Position numbers and translations under genes: made by a program. Under the pieces are notes generated by a model. The model had not been told where the DNA came from. It saw nothing but the letters and a program-made list of their open reading frames with translations, and searched no databases. A stretch of DNA of 64,000 nt, from positions 49,093 to 113,092 of the forward strand of contig NZ_JAFBDQ010000011.1 in assembly GCF_016908315.1 (NCBI RefSeq). The letters run 5' to 3'. Positions within the stretch are counted from its first letter, which is position 1. Every line of letters begins with the position of its first letter. This DNA comes from Halanaerobacter jeridensis (GTDB lineage Bacteria; Bacillota; Halanaerobiia; Halobacteroidales; Halobacteroidaceae). Below are positions 52,280-63,486 of this stretch, in pieces.

Positions 52280-55273
52280 ATGAAAAAAATATTTAGTGTA
52301 TTATTGGTTTTGCTATTGGCTTTCGGATTAATAGCATGTTCAAGTGGAAGTGGTGGTGGAGGTAATGAAGATGATAATCTAAAAGTAGGTAGTTTAATTG
52401 TTGAAGAAGGAGCAGTTAGCTTTAGTAGTGACTTAGGTGTTACAGAAAGTGATTTAGATCTGAGTACAGCAAAAGTTAAAATTGCTAATCAATTTGCTGG
52501 ATTAAATGAAGAGATTACAGGAGTTACTGCGGGAGAACAAGAATTAACTGTTTCAGTAGTTAAAGATGGTATTGAATATTATGGAACTAAGACGGTAACT
52601 ATTGAAGAGAATGAAATAATAACAATAAAAGAGCTAATGATTGATCAAAGTCGAGAATATTCACCAACTGGAAATACTGATGTACCAGCTGGTCATTTAA
52701 GAGTTCATTATCAGAGAAATAATGATGAGTATGGTGCTTATACTCTCTGGATTTGGAAAGATACTACTTGGTCATCTGACTCAGATTGGCCTAATGGTTT
52801 AGATTTTGCTGGAAGAGATGAATTCGGAGTTTATTATGATATTCCATTAAAAGATGGAGCTCAGACAATAGGATTTGTCCCAGTTGATAAAGAAATTGGT
52901 GATCCAAGTAAAGATGGTGACGATCATATATTTAATTTTGTAGAAGACTATAAAAATGTTTATACCTTTGAAGGTGATAATACTGTTTATATTAGTCCTA
53001 ATAAGGAAGTTGCCTCAGGTATCTTAAGTGGAGAAGTAGTTTCTCCTACTGAAATTAAATTATCTTTCACTGATGCCGAAAAAATAAGTAAAGCAGATTT
53101 AATTTTAACGGACAAAGATGGTAATGAAATTACTATTGAATCTTATAGTGCAATGGATAGTAGAGCCGGAACAATAGTCGCTAACTTAGATGTTGAAACT
53201 GAAGCACCATATAAGATTAGCTATGATGGAAAAACAGTTCAAGCAGATACGGGAGCTAAATATGAAGATTCTTTAACTGCTTATCAAGGAGATGATTTAG
53301 GAGCTACTTATAATAGTGATGGTAGTGCGACATTAAAGTTATGGTCTCCTGATGCTACTGCAGTTGAGGTTGATGTTTATGATAAAGATGATCAAAGTAG
53401 TAAAGTTGCTTCTACTGCTTTAACTAAAGGAGATAATGGAGTCTGGAGTGTTACGCTAGATGATTCTAATGTTGGCATTTCAGATTTAGATGGCTACTTT
53501 TATCAGTATAGGGTAACAGTTGATGGGAAAGAGAACAAAGCATTAGATCCTTATGCTAAATCAATGGCAGAATTTAAGATAAATACTGATGCTACTAATA
53601 GAGGTTCAGTTGATGCAGTTGGTAAAGCTGCAATAATTGACCCATCTTCTATTGGCCCTAATTTAGATTTTGCTAATGTCAGTGGATATGAAACACGTGA
53701 AGATGCAATTATTTGGGAAATGCACGTGAGAGACTTTACTTCTCAGCCTGGTTTAGGTTTAAGTAATCAATTTGGGACTTATGAAGCATTTACTGAAAAA
53801 TTAGAATATATCAAGGAATTAGGTGTAACTCATATTCAGTTACTGCCAGTTATGTCTTATTACTTCGGTGATGAAAGAAAGGTAGATGAGCTAGAAGGAC
53901 AGTATTCTGCTAAAGATAACAATTATAATTGGGGTTATGATCCACATAGTTATTTTGCTCCTGAGGGTATGTATTCTAAAAGCCCTAAAGATCCAAAGGC
54001 TAGGGTTAATGAGTTGAAGACATTGATTAAAGCTATTCATGATCAGGGGATGGCAGTTACTCTTGATGTAGTATATAATCATATGGCCGGTACAGATATT
54101 TTAAATAGAATTCACCCTGATTATTATTTTAGAGGAACCAATGGTTCAGGAGTAGGAAATGATACTGCTTCGACTCATGAAATGATGCGGAAATTAATTG
54201 TTGATTCTTTGGTTTATTGGACAGAAGAATATAAAGTAGATGGTTATAGATTTGATTTAATGGGTTTAATTGATACTCAAACTATAGCTGAAGCTTATAA
54301 TAAAGTTTCTAATATTAATCCGGATACTTTATTTATTGGGGAAGGATGGAGAATGTATACTGGTCCTTCAGGAACTCAAGGAGCAGACCAAGACTGGATG
54401 AATAAAACTAATGATGTAGCAGTCTTTTCTGATGAAATGAGAAATAAGATAAAATCAGGATTTGGTCAGTCAGAAGGAGACCCCCGCTTTATTACAGGTG
54501 GAGAAATGAGTATTGCAACAATCTTCGATAATATTAAAGCTCAGCCTGGTAATACTCCTGCTGATGACCCTGGTGATATGGTACAGTATATTGCTGCTCA
54601 TGATAACTTAACTTTACATGATGTAATTGCTAAGGCAATGAAATTAGACCCTTCAACTGCTAGTGATGAAGAAAGAATTCAAAAGCGAATTAGATTAGGA
54701 AATACAATGATTTTAACTAGTCAAGGAATTGCTTTTTTACATGGTGGGCAAGAATATGGTCGAACTAAAGAGTGGAAAGCTTCTGGTAGTCCTGAAGGAG
54801 AAGACACTTATGTAGATACTACTGGAGATTATTATATTCACAACTCTTATGATTCTAGTGATGCAATCAACATGTTTGATTGGGATGCTGTTACTAATTC
54901 TGGGGTTCAGAAGAAAACAATGGAATATACTAAAGGATTAATTGCATTAAGAAAGTCTACTGATGCCTTTACTTTAGAAACTAAAGCAGCAGTAGATAGT
55001 AATGTAGAATTAGTTTATCCAGGCGAGTATGTAAAAGATAATATTATAGCTTATAAGACACAGAGTGCAGGTAATGCTTATTATGTATTTATTAATGCTG
55101 ATACCATAGAGCAAGATTTCAGTGTTGCAGCTGATTTAACTGCTGGTACAGTACTTGTAGATGATGATGAAGCAGGAGTTTCAGCAGTTACTACAGTTTC
55201 TGGAGTAGAAGTAAATACAGATATTGTAACTTTAGCTCCATTAACTGCTACTGTAATTAAGATAACTCAGTAA
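52280..55273 (+). CDS. pulA: Type I pullulanase, lipoprotein
   Basis: 997 aa. Lipobox ends at Cys20 (LIAC), followed by a Ser/Gly linker. CBM41 (PUD) about 138-235 (GHLRVHYQRNNDEYGAYTLW), an Ig-like N domain, CBM48 about 345-440 (LKLWSPDATAVEVDVYD), then GH13_14. The type I signature YNWGYDP is at 549-555; catalytic Asp659 (GYRFDLMG), Glu688 (GEGW), Asp775 (AHDN). It cuts alpha-1,6 branches of pullulan, glycogen or amylopectin at the cell surface, complementing the flanking amylases. AGGGAGG precedes the ATG. Confidence 0.95.
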   Translation: MKKIFSVLLVLLLAFGLIACSSGSGGGGNEDDNLKVGSLIVEEGAVSFSSDLGVTESDLDLSTAKVKIANQFAGLNEEITGVTAGEQELTVSVVKDGIEYYGTKTVTIEENEIITIKELMIDQSREYSPTGNTDVPAGHLRVHYQRNNDEYGAYTLWIWKDTTWSSDSDWPNGLDFAGRDEFGVYYDIPLKDGAQTIGFVPVDKEIGDPSKDGDDHIFNFVEDYKNVYTFEGDNTVYISPNKEVASGILSGEVVSPTEIKLSFTDAEKISKADLILTDKDGNEITIESYSAMDSRAGTIVANLDVETEAPYKISYDGKTVQADTGAKYEDSLTAYQGDDLGATYNSDGSATLKLWSPDATAVEVDVYDKDDQSSKVASTALTKGDNGVWSVTLDDSNVGISDLDGYFYQYRVTVDGKENKALDPYAKSMAEFKINTDATNRGSVDAVGKAAIIDPSSIGPNLDFANVSGYETREDAIIWEMHVRDFTSQPGLGLSNQFGTYEAFTEKLEYIKELGVTHIQLLPVMSYYFGDERKVDELEGQYSAKDNNYNWGYDPHSYFAPEGMYSKSPKDPKARVNELKTLIKAIHDQGMAVTLDVVYNHMAGTDILNRIHPDYYFRGTNGSGVGNDTASTHEMMRKLIVDSLVYWTEEYKVDGYRFDLMGLIDTQTIAEAYNKVSNINPDTLFIGEGWRMYTGPSGTQGADQDWMNKTNDVAVFSDEMRNKIKSGFGQSEGDPRFITGGEMSIATIFDNIKAQPGNTPADDPGDMVQYIAAHDNLTLHDVIAKAMKLDPSTASDEERIQKRIRLGNTMILTSQGIAFLHGGQEYGRTKEWKASGSPEGEDTYVDTTGDYYIHNSYDSSDAINMFDWDAVTNSGVQKKTMEYTKGLIALRKSTDAFTLETKAAVDSNVELVYPGEYVKDNIIAYKTQSAGNAYYVFINADTIEQDFSVAADLTAGTVLVDDDEAGVSAVTTVSGVEVNTDIVTLAPLTATVIKITQ

Positions 55274-55289
55274 TTTATATTTTAATAAA

Positions 55290-55330
55290 ATAGAGAGTAG
55301 GGTTTTATGCTCTGCTCTCTATTTTTTTAA
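55290..55330 (+). terminator. Terminator after pulA
   Basis: ATAGAGAGTAG (55290-55300) with CTGCTCTCTAT (55312-55322), one G-T pair, then a T run. Confidence 0.85.
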
Positions 55331-55353
55331 TTGATTATGAGGAGGGGAAAAAT

Positions 55354-57489
55354 TTGAAATTAAAGAATAAAAAAATAGTGGCTTTGTTAGTAATTAGTGT
55401 ACTCCTTTTAATAACTATTGTAGGTTGTAAAGGCGGAAATAAAAAAACTAAGCTCAGTAAACCTGGATTTGTATTGGAAGGATCTACTTTAGAGCAGTAT
55501 AATAACAGTCAAGTCCCAATAACTATGGATAGTTTGATGCTTGACTTTAATCAACAACTAGCAGAAGCAGAAGTAGTAGTCGAAGAAAATGGCAAAGGAT
55601 TAGCAGATGTTAAAGCAGTTAAATTGGGAGATAAACTGGAAGTTTCTAATTTTAACTTAAAAGATTTTAAAGTTTATAATGTTAAATTTACAGCTAAAAA
55701 TACATCTGGAGAGCAAATTACTAGTCAGGTACAATTTGTAACTGAAACACAAGCAGAACTTAGTAAATCTAATCCAACAATGATGCAGACTTTTTATTGG
55801 AGTTTAATGACGCCGACTAGTTTTTGGAATTACTTAGCTGATAATGTTCCAGAATTAGCTGAAAACGGAATTACTTCTTTATGGCTGCCGCCAGCTAATA
55901 AATGTAGTGAGCCAACATCAGTTGGTTATAAGCCTTATGATTTATGGGATTTAGGAGAGTTTGACCAAGCTGGAAGTCAGGCAACTAAATATGGTACTCA
56001 TGAAGAATTAGAAGAGGCTTTAACTACAATTCATGATTCAGGAATGAAAGCCTATTATGATGTAGTATTCAATCATCGTTTTGCTCCAGATAATGATAAT
56101 TTAGAGTATAGTCCGCTGATGGGTGGAAGTAAGGTTCATTCTTATACTAATCTGCCTAATATGAAGGGGAGAGAAAAATATTATAGTAAAGATAAAGAAT
56201 GGGATTGGAATTGGAAGCAGTTTGATGCAGTAGATTATGATGCTGATACTGGTCAAATGGAGCCAATATTATTTAAAGGGAAACATTGGGATGAATCTTT
56301 TGGTAAAGACTTCTTAATGGCTGCAGATGTTGACTTTCAAAATGAAAAGGTAATTGATGAAATGAAAGAGTGGGGAACTTGGGTCAGTGAAGATGTTGGC
56401 TTTAATGGTTTTAGAATGGATGCTAGTAAGCATATTAGTTCTAAATTTACTGGTGAATGGATTGAACATGTACAAGCTAATACCCAGGAGGATTTATTCT
56501 TTGTTGGTGAAGCTTGGGAGACAAATGTTAATCGCCTAAAAAGCTATTTAGATTCTGTAGGTAATTCCGATTTAAAAGTCTTTGATTTTCCTTTGAGACA
56601 AGCTTTTGAAGAACTACGTGATGGTACTTTAGATATGAGAGAATTAGCTGAGCGTGGTTTAGTTAATCAGGGCCAATATCATGAACAGGCAGTAACTTTT
56701 GTGGATAATCATGATACTGATCGTAAACAAGGTGGCTATACGAGACCAGTTTCTGCTAGGACTTATCAAGCTTATACCTATATACTAATGCATGAGCACG
56801 GCGTTCCTACAGTTTATTGGAAAGATTATTATACAGAGGACATGAAACAAGGAATTAACAAGTTGCTTACTTTACGTCAGAAATTTGCCTATGGAGACGG
56901 TAAAGTTTGTGCTGGTACTGATGAAGAAACATTTGTATATTTACGTGAAGGGAAAGATAATGTCTGGCAGAGTGGTTTAGTAGAATTGATTACTAAGCGG
57001 GATGTAACTGGGGAAACAGCTCAGCCAGTCGAAGTTGAATTCACTTTTGAACCAGAAGGCAATTCAGATAGCGTAACTTTAGCCGGTGGATTTAATGGTT
57101 GGAATAAAGAAGCAAATCCGATGAAAGATGAAAATAATGATGGCATTTATAAGTTGAGTTTAGAATTACCTCCAGGAGAATGGCCGTATAAATATGTAGT
57201 TGATGGAGATAACTGGATTGAACCTCCAGAAGCCGAAGAATATGTTGATGATGGTTACGGTGGGAAAAATGGTTTATTAGTTGTAGAAGGTAAAGAAAAT
57301 GATCAGTCTGACAAGAAAAAAATAATTACTAAAACAGTGCAGACCAATAAACCTAATACTGCTTTTGTAGATTATACTTGTAACCTTCCTGGAATTATTA
57401 TAACAGACAGTGAAGGAAAGGCCGACTTTAAAGTTAAAGCTAGTGCATCTGAAGGATGGTCAGTCTGGGTTCCGATTTATAAGAATTAG
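55354..57489 (+). CDS. Lipoprotein GH13_5-like alpha-amylase with a CBM48 module inserted in domain C
   Basis: 711 aa from TTG 55354 (GAGGAGGGG, 6-base spacing). Lipobox ends at Cys25 (TIVGC), then a beta domain, then a catalytic barrel like Bacillus liquefying amylases (MMQTFYWS, YDVVFNHR). Catalytic residues Asp356 (GFRMDASKH), Glu386 (GEAW) and Asp454 (DNHDTD). A CBM48 domain (about 561-645, LAGGFNGWNKEANPM) interrupts domain C. The strand pattern before it (SGLVELI) and after it (FVDYTCNL ... SVWVPI) belongs to one domain C. Endo-hydrolysis of starch at the cell surface is expected. Confidence 0.9.
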   Translation: MKLKNKKIVALLVISVLLLITIVGCKGGNKKTKLSKPGFVLEGSTLEQYNNSQVPITMDSLMLDFNQQLAEAEVVVEENGKGLADVKAVKLGDKLEVSNFNLKDFKVYNVKFTAKNTSGEQITSQVQFVTETQAELSKSNPTMMQTFYWSLMTPTSFWNYLADNVPELAENGITSLWLPPANKCSEPTSVGYKPYDLWDLGEFDQAGSQATKYGTHEELEEALTTIHDSGMKAYYDVVFNHRFAPDNDNLEYSPLMGGSKVHSYTNLPNMKGREKYYSKDKEWDWNWKQFDAVDYDADTGQMEPILFKGKHWDESFGKDFLMAADVDFQNEKVIDEMKEWGTWVSEDVGFNGFRMDASKHISSKFTGEWIEHVQANTQEDLFFVGEAWETNVNRLKSYLDSVGNSDLKVFDFPLRQAFEELRDGTLDMRELAERGLVNQGQYHEQAVTFVDNHDTDRKQGGYTRPVSARTYQAYTYILMHEHGVPTVYWKDYYTEDMKQGINKLLTLRQKFAYGDGKVCAGTDEETFVYLREGKDNVWQSGLVELITKRDVTGETAQPVEVEFTFEPEGNSDSVTLAGGFNGWNKEANPMKDENNDGIYKLSLELPPGEWPYKYVVDGDNWIEPPEAEEYVDDGYGGKNGLLVVEGKENDQSDKKKIITKTVQTNKPNTAFVDYTCNLPGIIITDSEGKADFKVKASASEGWSVWVPIYKN

Positions 57490-57505
57490 TAACCAGTAGA
57501 GAGCT

Positions 57506-57561
57506 AAGAAGTGAAGAGTAAGAAGTGAAGAGTAAGAAGTGAAGAATAAGAAGTAATGAGT
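57506..57561 (+). repeat. Four tandem 14-bp repeats
   Basis: Units of AAGAAGTGAAGAGT start at 57506, 57520, 57534 and 57548; the first two are identical and the last two have diverged. They lie just after the amylase stop codon. A hairpin AGACTTGG-CAGTG-CCAAGTCT follows at 57591-57611. Confidence 0.75.
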
Positions 57562-57669
57562 AAAGAAAAACAAGGAAAAAAGAAAAGTAGAGACTTGGCA
57601 GTGCCAAGTCTATCTAATAACAAATAAGAATAAACGCCAATGGAATAGTATTTTCTTTTTAAGTAATAT

Positions 57670-57704
57670 AAAGCCCACTCCAATTTTGGAGTGGGCTTTT
57701 ATAT
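57670..57704. terminator. Bidirectional terminator between amylase and glgC
   Basis: AAAGCCCACTCC (57670-57681) with GGAGTGGGCTTT (57688-57699), T run on one side and A-rich on the other; serves the convergent genes. Confidence 0.88.
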
Positions 57705-57735
57705 TTATCTTGATTATTGTATTTAATTTTTAGAA

Positions 57736-59046
57736 TTATATATTTAAATCTTTAACTTTCTCTTCATCACCTTCTAATACTTGCATACCACTTTCAGAAG
57801 TTATAGTACTACCACTTGGAATGAAATCATCTTTAAAATTCTCTTCTTTAACATAAGAGAATATTCTACAATTTCGTCCAATAGTAGTATTATCTGGTAT
57901 TGTAGCTCGTTTAGCAATTACATTTAATCCATTAGACATCAATTCAGGTTTTTCTTGATTAGGAGTTAGGTCATCACCAGTTCCAATCTTACAATTATGA
58001 CCAATTTCCACTTCTTTATCAATAATAGAGCGATCAACGATAGTATTACTTCTAATAACTGTATCATTAAAGATGATTGAATCTCTAACGATAGCGCCTT
58101 CTTCAATATAAACTCCTGGGCTAATAACTGAATTTTCAACATGACCATTAATAATTGAGCCATTAGAAACTAAGCTACGTGCTGCATCACCAGAGTTACC
58201 GAATTTTACTGGTGGCTTTTCTTCACTGCGAGTAAATAGCTTCCAATCTTCATCATATAAATTTAATTCTGGAATAGCTCTTGTTAGTTCTAGATTTGTT
58301 TTCCAGTATGCTTCTAAAGTTCCAACATCCTTCCAATAGTCATCAAATTCATAGGCAAATGCTTCTCCTTTATCGATAATTGGAGGAATAACATGGTGTC
58401 CAAAATCTGAATTCTCTTCATCACAGTGTTTCTCTAAAGCTTCTAAAAGTTCTTCAGTATTAAAAACATAGATGCCCATTGAAGCTAAATTACTAGGTGG
58501 ATTTTCTGGTTTTTCTACAAAATCTGTAATTTGCATATTATCATCATGGTCTAAAATACCAAAGCGGCTTGCTTCTTCATAATCTACTGGTTGAGCGGCT
58601 ATTGTTAATTTTGCATCTTTTTGTCTATGATAGTCAATCATTTTACTATAGTCCATTTCATAAACATGATCACCAGATAGAATAATTACTTGGTCTGGGT
58701 TGTGACGTCGAATATAACTGATGTTTTTGTAAACTGCATGAGCAGTTCCAGTATACCAGCCACCTGCTTCTGGTTTTCCAGTGAATGGTTGCAAAACTGT
58801 TGCGCCACCCATTTTTCTATCTAAATCCCATGGTTTTCCGATACCTATATGTTTGTTTAAAGATAATGGTAAATATTGCGTAATGACTCCTACATTAAAA
58901 ATTCCTGAGTTAACACAGTTACTAAGTGCAAAATCGATTAATCTAAATTTACCAGCAAATGGAACACTGGGTTTAGCTCTATGTTTTGATAGAATATCTA
59001 GCCTCGTACCTCTACCTCCAGCTAAAATTAATGCTAAACTTTTCAT
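57736..59046 (-). CDS. glgC: Glucose-1-phosphate adenylyltransferase
   Basis: 436 aa. Makes ADP-glucose from glucose-1-phosphate and ATP, the first step of glycogen synthesis. Nucleotidyltransferase start [49 protein letters not shown], and a C-terminal left-handed beta-helix of hexapeptide repeats (about 295-400). Convergent with the starch locus, so its products are not co-transcribed with the amylases. No other glg gene is in the window. Confidence 0.93.
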   Translation of the reverse strand: MKSLALILAGGRGTRLDILSKHRAKPSVPFAGKFRLIDFALSNCVNSGIFNVGVITQYLPLSLNKHIGIGKPWDLDRKMGGATVLQPFTGKPEAGGWYTGTAHAVYKNISYIRRHNPDQVIILSGDHVYEMDYSKMIDYHRQKDAKLTIAAQPVDYEEASRFGILDHDDNMQITDFVEKPENPPSNLASMGIYVFNTEELLEALEKHCDEENSDFGHHVIPPIIDKGEAFAYEFDDYWKDVGTLEAYWKTNLELTRAIPELNLYDEDWKLFTRSEEKPPVKFGNSGDAARSLVSNGSIINGHVENSVISPGVYIEEGAIVRDSIIFNDTVIRSNTIVDRSIIDKEVEIGHNCKIGTGDDLTPNQEKPELMSNGLNVIAKRATIPDNTTIGRNCRIFSYVKEENFKDDFIPSGSTITSESGMQVLEGDEEKVKDLNI

Positions 59047-59202
59047 TATAGAATCCCCCTTGTTTTATAAAATTTATATGCTATCTACATATTTCGTTAA
59101 AAAATGTCATCTTCCTTTATTTATCTAGTATTTATTAAAATAAAATAAAAATTAGATCAGTTTTAATTAGGTGGTCGAAAGTGTATAAGCACTGATTTAT
59201 AG

Positions 59203-59231
59203 TTGACAAATCAGTAATAATTACTTATAAT
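59203..59231 (+). promoter_or_regulatory. Consensus promoter of the HPr gene
   Basis: TTGACA (59203-59208), 17-bp spacer, TATAAT (59226-59231). Confidence 0.85.
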
Positions 59232-59277
59232 AGATATACCAATTGAAAACAATTATTAATTAGAAAGGATGATCAAA

Positions 59278-59655
59278 ATGATAAATAAAGAAATAAGACT
59301 CAATAATAAATTAGGTTTACATGCTCGTCCTGCTTCAGTTTTAGTGCAAAAGGCTGAAGAATTTTCGTCTACTATTAAATTAATTAAAGGTGATAAAGTA
59401 GCAAATGTAAAGAGTATTTTAGGTGTTTTGTGGTTAAAAGTAAGAGATGGTGATAAATTAGTATTAGAAGCAGAAGGCTCTGATGAAGAAGAGGCAGCAG
59501 AAGTAATTACAGAACTATTTGAAGAAAAATTAAAAGAGCTTAGCTATTGTAATGATAATCAAGGGGATAAAGAGCAAATTGATTGCATTTCCCCAGATGA
59601 AATGATGAAAATGCTGGGCTCAGGAATGAAGAAGAATTTGTCTGAAGTAGGGTAA
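59278..59655 (+). CDS. ptsH: HPr phosphocarrier protein with a C-terminal extension
   Basis: 125 aa from ATG 59278, 8 bases after AAAGGA; ATG 59269 overlaps that site. His15 (GLHARPAS) accepts phosphate from enzyme I, and Ser46 (VKSILGV) is the HprK target, so both the PTS and the catabolite-control functions are kept. HPr is normally about 88 aa; here about 37 extra residues follow, with two cysteines and an amphipathic SPDEMMKMLGSGMKK segment. The extension has no recognisable fold. Enzyme I is not nearby. It could also be an HPr paralogue (Crh-like), but His15 argues for HPr. Confidence 0.85.
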   Translation: MINKEIRLNNKLGLHARPASVLVQKAEEFSSTIKLIKGDKVANVKSILGVLWLKVRDGDKLVLEAEGSDEEEAAEVITELFEEKLKELSYCNDNQGDKEQIDCISPDEMMKMLGSGMKKNLSEVG

Positions 59656-59694
59656 TATAAATAATAAAAGTAATAATTTTATAGAAATTGTTTA

Positions 59695-59724
59695 AAGTAC
59701 TGGGACTCACCAGTGCTTTTTCTA
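59695..59724 (+). terminator. Terminator after the HPr gene
   Basis: AAAGTACTGG with CCAGTGCTTT around GACTCA, one G-T pair, then T run; the repeat element begins in the T run. Confidence 0.8.
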
Positions 59725-59936
59725 TATAAAGTGTAACTATCTGCCACTAGCTAGTAGATAAAAGCTAGTAGCTAGTAGTAAATTCAAAACCAAAAAAACA
59801 GTTCATAGCTTTGAATTATTGAATACTAGGTTAATGTTTTAGGTTTTGAATTTGATTTTATGTTTTTAACTACTAGCTCTTAGCTACTTACTTCTAGCTA
59901 TAAAGTTTCACTAAAAGTGAAACTTTATAGCTAGAT
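59720..59936. repeat. Intergenic palindromic element, family A copy 3
   Basis: About 216 bp, same orientation and nearly the same sequence as 7106-7321 (TCTATATAAAGTG start, AGCTAGTAGTAAATTCAAAACC, GGTTAATGTTTTAGG, TAACTACTAGCTC). The left hairpin has decayed (AGTGTAAC-TAT-CTGCCACT). The right hairpin is extended to a perfect 18-bp stem at 59895-59933. Fills most of the 59656-60038 gap. Confidence 0.8.
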
Positions 59937-60038
59937 AATATTTAAGTTTAGAGAGGAATTATAATTTTAATCTTTAAATTAATTAGTGGTAGTATAAAAT
60001 AATAAATGAAGATTAAAATTTAAACAGAGGTGAAATAA

Positions 60039-62030
<1,992 letters not shown>

Positions 62031-62126
62031 ATATTTTCTAGATAAAAGAGGATTATTTGACATTGGTCGGGAATTAAGTAATTAAAGGCTTAATTTTCGA
62101 CTTTTTATTTAGGGAGGGGGAGTGCA

Positions 62127-63311
62127 ATGGCTGATAATAGACTAGAAGTATATGCTTTAGGATCATTTTATATTAAGTTAGATTCTAAAAAGATTAGAGA
62201 AAAACATTGGAAATCAAAAAAGACCCTTAAATTATTTAAATTATTATTAGTTAAACATGGGAAAGAAATTAATTCTGAGCAAATAGTAGAAAAGATATGG
62301 CCTACTCAAAGTTTATCTAAAGGGGTTAAGAGAGTTTATGATACTATTTATCAGCTGCGTAAAGTACTTGATAATGGACAAGAGGAAAGTTATATTTTAA
62401 AATCTCCCCAAGGTTATAGCTTGAATGATAAGAAAAATTATTGGTTGGATTGGGCTGAATTTACCTCAATTTATAATAAATATAAAAGTTTTGATCTCAC
62501 TAATGGTCTGTCTGATAAGCAATTATACCAAGCTGTTGAAGAACTTGAATCAGCTATTGATCTTTATCAAGGAGATTTTATGGAAAATGATCTGTACGAG
62601 CGGTGGATTGAATTACCTCGAATTCACTATAGAGAAGTTATGCTTAATATTATTATGTTATTAGCTAAAATGTCTTATAAATTACATAATAATGATAAAG
62701 TACTGCAGTATTTAGAATTTGGAATTGAGGAAGCGCCTTATCGGGAGGATTTTTATTTATTAGCAATGAAAATTTTGCACCATGAAGATCGATGTTGGAA
62801 AGTTGCTTTTCTGTATAAAAAGTGTAAAGAAGCTATGGAAAGAGAGCTAGGAATTTCACCTTCATCGCGATTGAAAGAGGAATACAATAGAATTATTGAT
62901 AATCAAGGTTGTAATGTTCATACTCCAATGAATTTATCTACAATGGGAGCTTTAAGGTGTGAATCTAGTGTTTTTAAAGAAATCTATAAATTAGAAAAAC
63001 GTAAGAGTTCTAGACAAGATACACCGTCTTTATTATTAAAAATAATTTTTGAAGAAGTCTTTTCGTATCAGTTATTAGAAGAGTTGATTACTCGAATTAG
63101 CAGTCGTTTAAGAGGAGAAGATGTAATTACTAAATGGGATGACCATACTATTTATATTCTATTAGCTAGGACACCTCTAGCTAATAAATCTAAAATTTCT
63201 CATCGCATTTTAGACTCTTTATTTCTAACTGAGGTGGGGAAAAACCATCAGTTAGAATGGAAAGAAATTTCTAATCAAAATTATAGAGAAGATGATGATT
63301 TTGATCTATAG
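62127..63311 (+). CDS. BTAD-type transcriptional regulator (AfsR/SARP-like)
   Basis: 394 aa. An N-terminal winged-helix domain (about 5-95, LKLFKLLLVKHGKEINSEQIVEKIWP, here in two parts) and a bacterial transcriptional activation domain of TPR-like helices (about 110-255, LYQGDFMENDLYERW, MERELGISPSSRLKEEY). The last 120 residues carry no domain I recognise. No sensor or ATPase domain. GGAGGGGG precedes the ATG. Target genes unknown. Confidence 0.82.
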   Translation: MADNRLEVYALGSFYIKLDSKKIREKHWKSKKTLKLFKLLLVKHGKEINSEQIVEKIWPTQSLSKGVKRVYDTIYQLRKVLDNGQEESYILKSPQGYSLNDKKNYWLDWAEFTSIYNKYKSFDLTNGLSDKQLYQAVEELESAIDLYQGDFMENDLYERWIELPRIHYREVMLNIIMLLAKMSYKLHNNDKVLQYLEFGIEEAPYREDFYLLAMKILHHEDRCWKVAFLYKKCKEAMERELGISPSSRLKEEYNRIIDNQGCNVHTPMNLSTMGALRCESSVFKEIYKLEKRKSSRQDTPSLLLKIIFEEVFSYQLLEELITRISSRLRGEDVITKWDDHTIYILLARTPLANKSKISHRILDSLFLTEVGKNHQLEWKEISNQNYREDDDFDL

Positions 63312-63320
63312 CTTGATTTC

Positions 63321-63352
63321 ACTCCACTATTTAGTGGAGTTTTTTATTTTTT
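63321..63352 (+). terminator. Terminator after the BTAD regulator
   Basis: ACTCCACT (63321-63328) with AGTGGAGT (63333-63340), then a T run. Confidence 0.85.
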
Positions 63353-63486
63353 TGTAGAAAAGAGTTTAAAACGAGATGTTTTAGAAAAAAAAAAGATATT
63401 ATTGTAGTATAATTAACTTAATAATTTAATTATTCAACAACCTATTAATAAAATGAAATCAAGCACTTGATAAAGGAGATGCTTTT

